A program made the position numbers and the translations under genes. Below the pieces are notes generated by a model. That model was not told where the DNA came from. It saw nothing but the letters and a program-made list of their open reading frames with translations, and made no database searches. Of a stretch of 64,000 nt of DNA, positions 61,812 through 64,000 are shown piece by piece; positions within the stretch are counted from its first letter, which is position 1; every line of letters starts with the position of its first letter. The stretch lies in contig NZ_VDES01000003.1 of assembly GCF_013607875.1 (NCBI RefSeq), positions 277,819-341,818 of the forward strand. The letters run 5' to 3'. The stretch comes from Blastomonas ursincola. GTDB lineage: Bacteria; Pseudomonadota; Alphaproteobacteria; Sphingomonadales; Sphingomonadaceae.

Positions 61812-62318
61812 ATGCTCGACAAATTTTTGCAAGATCACGCCGTATTGCGGCAGATGGGCGAAAGTCTGATCGCCCTGCTCGACCTTCCTGAAATGCCCGA
61901 CCCGCAGGAACTTGCGGAGAGACGCTGGCGGCTCAGCAGCCATGTCATGCAGCATCTCGCGCTCGAAGACCGCTATCTCTATGCCAAGCTTCTCAGCGAT
62001 CCGCGGCCCGATGTCCGTGCGAAGGGCGAGTGCTTTCAACAGGATTTGTCCTCGCTGTTCGGCGACTATGTCGAACAGGGCAAATACTGGACGCAGGAGC
62101 GTATTGCCGCCGACTGGCATGGGTACCGGCACAAGGCCAAGCAACGCGTCCTGATCATGTTCGCTCGCGTCGACCGCGAAGAGACCGAACTGTTCCCGTT
62201 GATCGAGGACGCGACGATCGATGCCAGCACGAAGGTGCCGCACAGCACCAACTGGGCGCGCGATGCGTTTGCCATCAAGGATGCGATGGTCAACACGGCG
62301 GGCATCAACGCCGCCTGA
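61812..62318 (+). CDS. Hemerythrin-like (HHE-domain) protein
   Basis: A four-helix protein of 168 residues. His/Glu ligands typical of hemerythrin-like domains are spread along it: FLQDHAVLRQM, SSHVMQHLALEDRYLY, ADWHGYRHKAKQRV and REETELFPLIED. Such proteins bind a di-iron site and sense or store oxygen, NO or iron. ATG 61812 (MLDKFLQDH) is chosen with a GGAAGGGG upstream; ATG 61782 in frame would add ten residues. Confidence 0.8.
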   Translation: MLDKFLQDHAVLRQMGESLIALLDLPEMPDPQELAERRWRLSSHVMQHLALEDRYLYAKLLSDPRPDVRAKGECFQQDLSSLFGDYVEQGKYWTQERIAADWHGYRHKAKQRVLIMFARVDREETELFPLIEDATIDASTKVPHSTNWARDAFAIKDAMVNTAGINAA

Positions 62319-62388
62319 TCCTGGCTGTCTGATCCCAACCGCCGCTGCACGGTTTTCCCCGCGCCGCTTATCGTCTAAGCGCAGCCGC

Positions 62389-63513
62389 ATGTCTGAAGCG
62401 AATCCCGATATCCTTCCCGCAGGTCTCGCCGATCTGCTCCCCCCGCGCGCCGAACAGGCTGCCTGGCTGACCCGCAACGCGATGCAGGTTTTCGCCGCGC
62501 ACGGCTATGACCGGGTGTCGCCGCCGCTGGTGGAATATGAGCGCTCGCTCGCCACGCGGATGCAGGGCACGGGGCGTCAGCATCTTTTCCGCATGGTCGA
62601 TCCCTCCTCGATGCGCACGCTCGCCATCCGCTCGGACATTACCGTGCAGGTGGGGCGCGTCGCGACGACGCTGATGGCGTCGGCACCGCGTCCGCTGCGG
62701 CTGAGCTATGCAGGACAGGTGCTGCGGATCGCGTCCGACCAGCTCGCGCCCGAACGCGAGCGGTTGCAGATTGGCGCGGAGCTGATCGGGCATGACAATA
62801 TCGCCGCCGCGCAGGAGGTGGTGCGGATCGCGATCGAGGCGCTGGTCCAGGCGGGTGCCACCGGCATCACCGTCGACCTGACCTTGCCCGATCTGGTCGA
62901 TACACTTGCCAGCAGTGCGTTTCCCTTGCCGCCGGGCATGATCGGAGCGGTCCGGCGCGAGCTCGACATGAAGGATGCCGGCGGCCTGACCGCGCTGGGC
63001 GCGGACGCCTATCTGCCGCTGCTCTACGCGATGGGGCCGTTCGAGGCCGCGATCGACGCACTGGCGGCGATCGATGCCGGCGGCGCGCTGGCCAGCCGCA
63101 TTCGCGCGCTGCGCGAGATCGTGGCCGCCTTGCCCGACACGGTGACCGTCACGCTCGACCCGACCGAGCGCCACGGCTTCGAATATCAGAGCTGGTTCGG
63201 CTTTTCGCTCTATGCCGACGGTTGCCCCGGCGCGCTGGGTCGCGGCGGCACCTATGCCATCCCGAACGGCAAGGGCGGCGAGGAGGTCGCGACCGGCTTC
63301 TCGCTCTATCCCGACGCGCTGCTCGATCTGGGCGGTGCGGGCGAAGCCGCAGGCGCAGGCAAGCTGTTCCTGCCGCTTGGTCATGATCGCGGCACGGCGG
63401 CGCGTCTGCGCGCGATCGGCTGGCGGACGGTTGCCGCGATCACGGCCGAGGACGATGCCGCTGCGCTGGGCTGCACGCACCGCCTGATGGGTCAGGACAC
63501 CGTCGCGATCTAG
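62389..63513 (+). CDS. hisZ: ATP phosphoribosyltransferase regulatory subunit HisZ
   Basis: A HisRS-like protein of 374 residues that forms the first histidine-synthesis enzyme with a short-form HisG. ILPAGLADLLPPRAEQ, LFRMVDPSSMRTLAIRSDITVQVGRV and RLSYAGQVLR are the class II synthetase-like core; tRNA-binding parts are absent. ATG 62389 is the family-like start. No hisG is in the window. It ends tail to tail with the next gene, the two stop codons overlapping. Confidence 0.9.
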   Translation: MSEANPDILPAGLADLLPPRAEQAAWLTRNAMQVFAAHGYDRVSPPLVEYERSLATRMQGTGRQHLFRMVDPSSMRTLAIRSDITVQVGRVATTLMASAPRPLRLSYAGQVLRIASDQLAPERERLQIGAELIGHDNIAAAQEVVRIAIEALVQAGATGITVDLTLPDLVDTLASSAFPLPPGMIGAVRRELDMKDAGGLTALGADAYLPLLYAMGPFEAAIDALAAIDAGGALASRIRALREIVAALPDTVTVTLDPTERHGFEYQSWFGFSLYADGCPGALGRGGTYAIPNGKGGEEVATGFSLYPDALLDLGGAGEAAGAGKLFLPLGHDRGTAARLRAIGWRTVAAITAEDDAAALGCTHRLMGQDTVAI

Positions 63514-64000
63514 AGGGATTTCAGGAACGCCTCGACCGAACGGGTCTGGGGATTGTCCGGTACGCCGAGTTCGCGGTTGATCGTCATGTGCGATTCCCCG
63601 TCCACACCCTCGAGCTGTACCTTCGCGCCGGCCTGTTGCAGCGCTCGGCCGAGCGCATTGGATTGGGCGGTGGCGTCGGCCCGCCTCGAAACGTAGAGGA
63701 TCAGCCAGCGCGGTGCATTCGGGGCGGCGGCGTGGAGCGTCGGCGACAGTCTGGCCTGCCGTGCCGGTTCGGTGCCGAAGGCAGGCTCATAGGTCCGCTT
63801 GGTCATGAAGCTGCCCTGGCGCATCTGTTCGGCGACGTCATAGGCGGCCCCGTCGAGCAGGATGATGCCGGCCAGGTCAGTCATGTTCGATCCCAGCCAT
63901 TGCGGATCGGTGCCGACCAGCGCGGAAAGGTGCGCTCCGGCGCTATGGCCCATCAGGACGATCCGGCTGGCGTCGATGCCCAGCGTCGCGGCGTCGCGCT
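63510..64000 (-). CDS. Alpha/beta-hydrolase esterase, truncated by the window end
   Basis: The C-terminal part (about 163 residues) of an alpha/beta hydrolase whose start lies beyond the right edge. The nucleophile motif GHSAG is seen in RIVLMGHSAGAHLSAL, with the catalytic His in ESHMTINRELG near the end. The pattern resembles the carboxylesterase/BD-FAE type. The first ATG in view (63953) sits at the nucleophile elbow, so it is not the true start. Confidence 0.82.
   Translation of the reverse strand, partial: RDAATLGIDASRIVLMGHSAGAHLSALVGTDPQWLGSNMTDLAGIILLDGAAYDVAEQMRQGSFMTKRTYEPAFGTEPARQARLSPTLHAAAPNAPRWLILYVSRRADATAQSNALGRALQQAGAKVQLEGVDGESHMTINRELGVPDNPQTRSVEAFLKSL

Overview
The window is about 64 kb of GC-rich, densely packed bacterial chromosome. 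It looks like an alphaproteobacterium of the order Sphingomonadales. The evidence is a DivL-type pseudo-histidine kinase in a tsaE-amgK-murU-addB-addA-trxA cluster, a GANTC methyltransferase CcrM beside rnhB, 6S RNA between zapA and the 5-FCL gene, and a nuoA-N operon running into birA-coaX-rnj-DUF1467. Genus and species cannot be read from the sequence. There are no rRNA genes, CRISPR arrays, transposases or prophage genes; this is core chromosome with a few accessory islets.

Layout. 0.07-11.4 kb: a plus-strand train of overlapping genes divL, tsaE, amgK, murU, addB, addA, then trxA (cell-cycle signalling, tRNA t6A modification, peptidoglycan recycling, double-strand break repair, redox). 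11.4-17.1 kb: minus-strand argJ-GST-inositol phosphatase, tRNA-Leu(CAA), an aldehyde dehydrogenase and a lipoprotein sugar dehydrogenase. 17.2-20.5 kb: rnhB, ccrM, folP and a small membrane protein; the ccrM upstream region carries a dense GANTC cluster and a perfect inverted repeat. 20.5-25.1 kb: a repeat-rich spacer, an AT-richer orphan lipoprotein, katG, tRNA-Pro(CGG), thyA. 25.2-28.8 kb: a branched-chain-type 2-oxoacid dehydrogenase E1a-E1b-E2 operon. 28.9-32.5 kb: an exported protein, an AI-2E-family permease, tRNA-Asp(GTC), DUF2842, 5-FCL, 6S RNA, zapA and a coiled-coil partner. 32.7-38.6 kb: tkt-gap-pgk-fba-thiE (central carbon metabolism). 39.0-41.0 kb: efp, suhB and a YbjN-like exported protein. 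41.2-61.0 kb: the complex I operon with five unexpected inserted or distinctive parts, then birA, coaX, rnj and DUF1467. 61.0-64.0 kb: a long leader plus a cold-shock gene, a hemerythrin-like protein, hisZ and a truncated esterase.

How the parts fit. DivL (kinase control of the CtrA pathway) and CcrM (adenine methylation of GANTC) are two arms of the alphaproteobacterial cell-cycle circuit and lie 16 kb apart. tkt, gap, pgk and fba serve sugar metabolism, with thiE making the cofactor used by transketolase. The nuo operon encodes all 14 subunits of respiratory complex I, interleaved with four small non-subunit genes: an NTF2-like protein, a 56-residue membrane protein and two exported paralogues built from a repeated Cys-x35-Cys unit.

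The best candidates for undescribed biology are the paired Cys-x35-Cys exported proteins inside the nuo operon, the GANTC-rich hairpin region before ccrM, and an 83-bp two-hairpin element found twice, in opposite orientations, each time between convergent genes.
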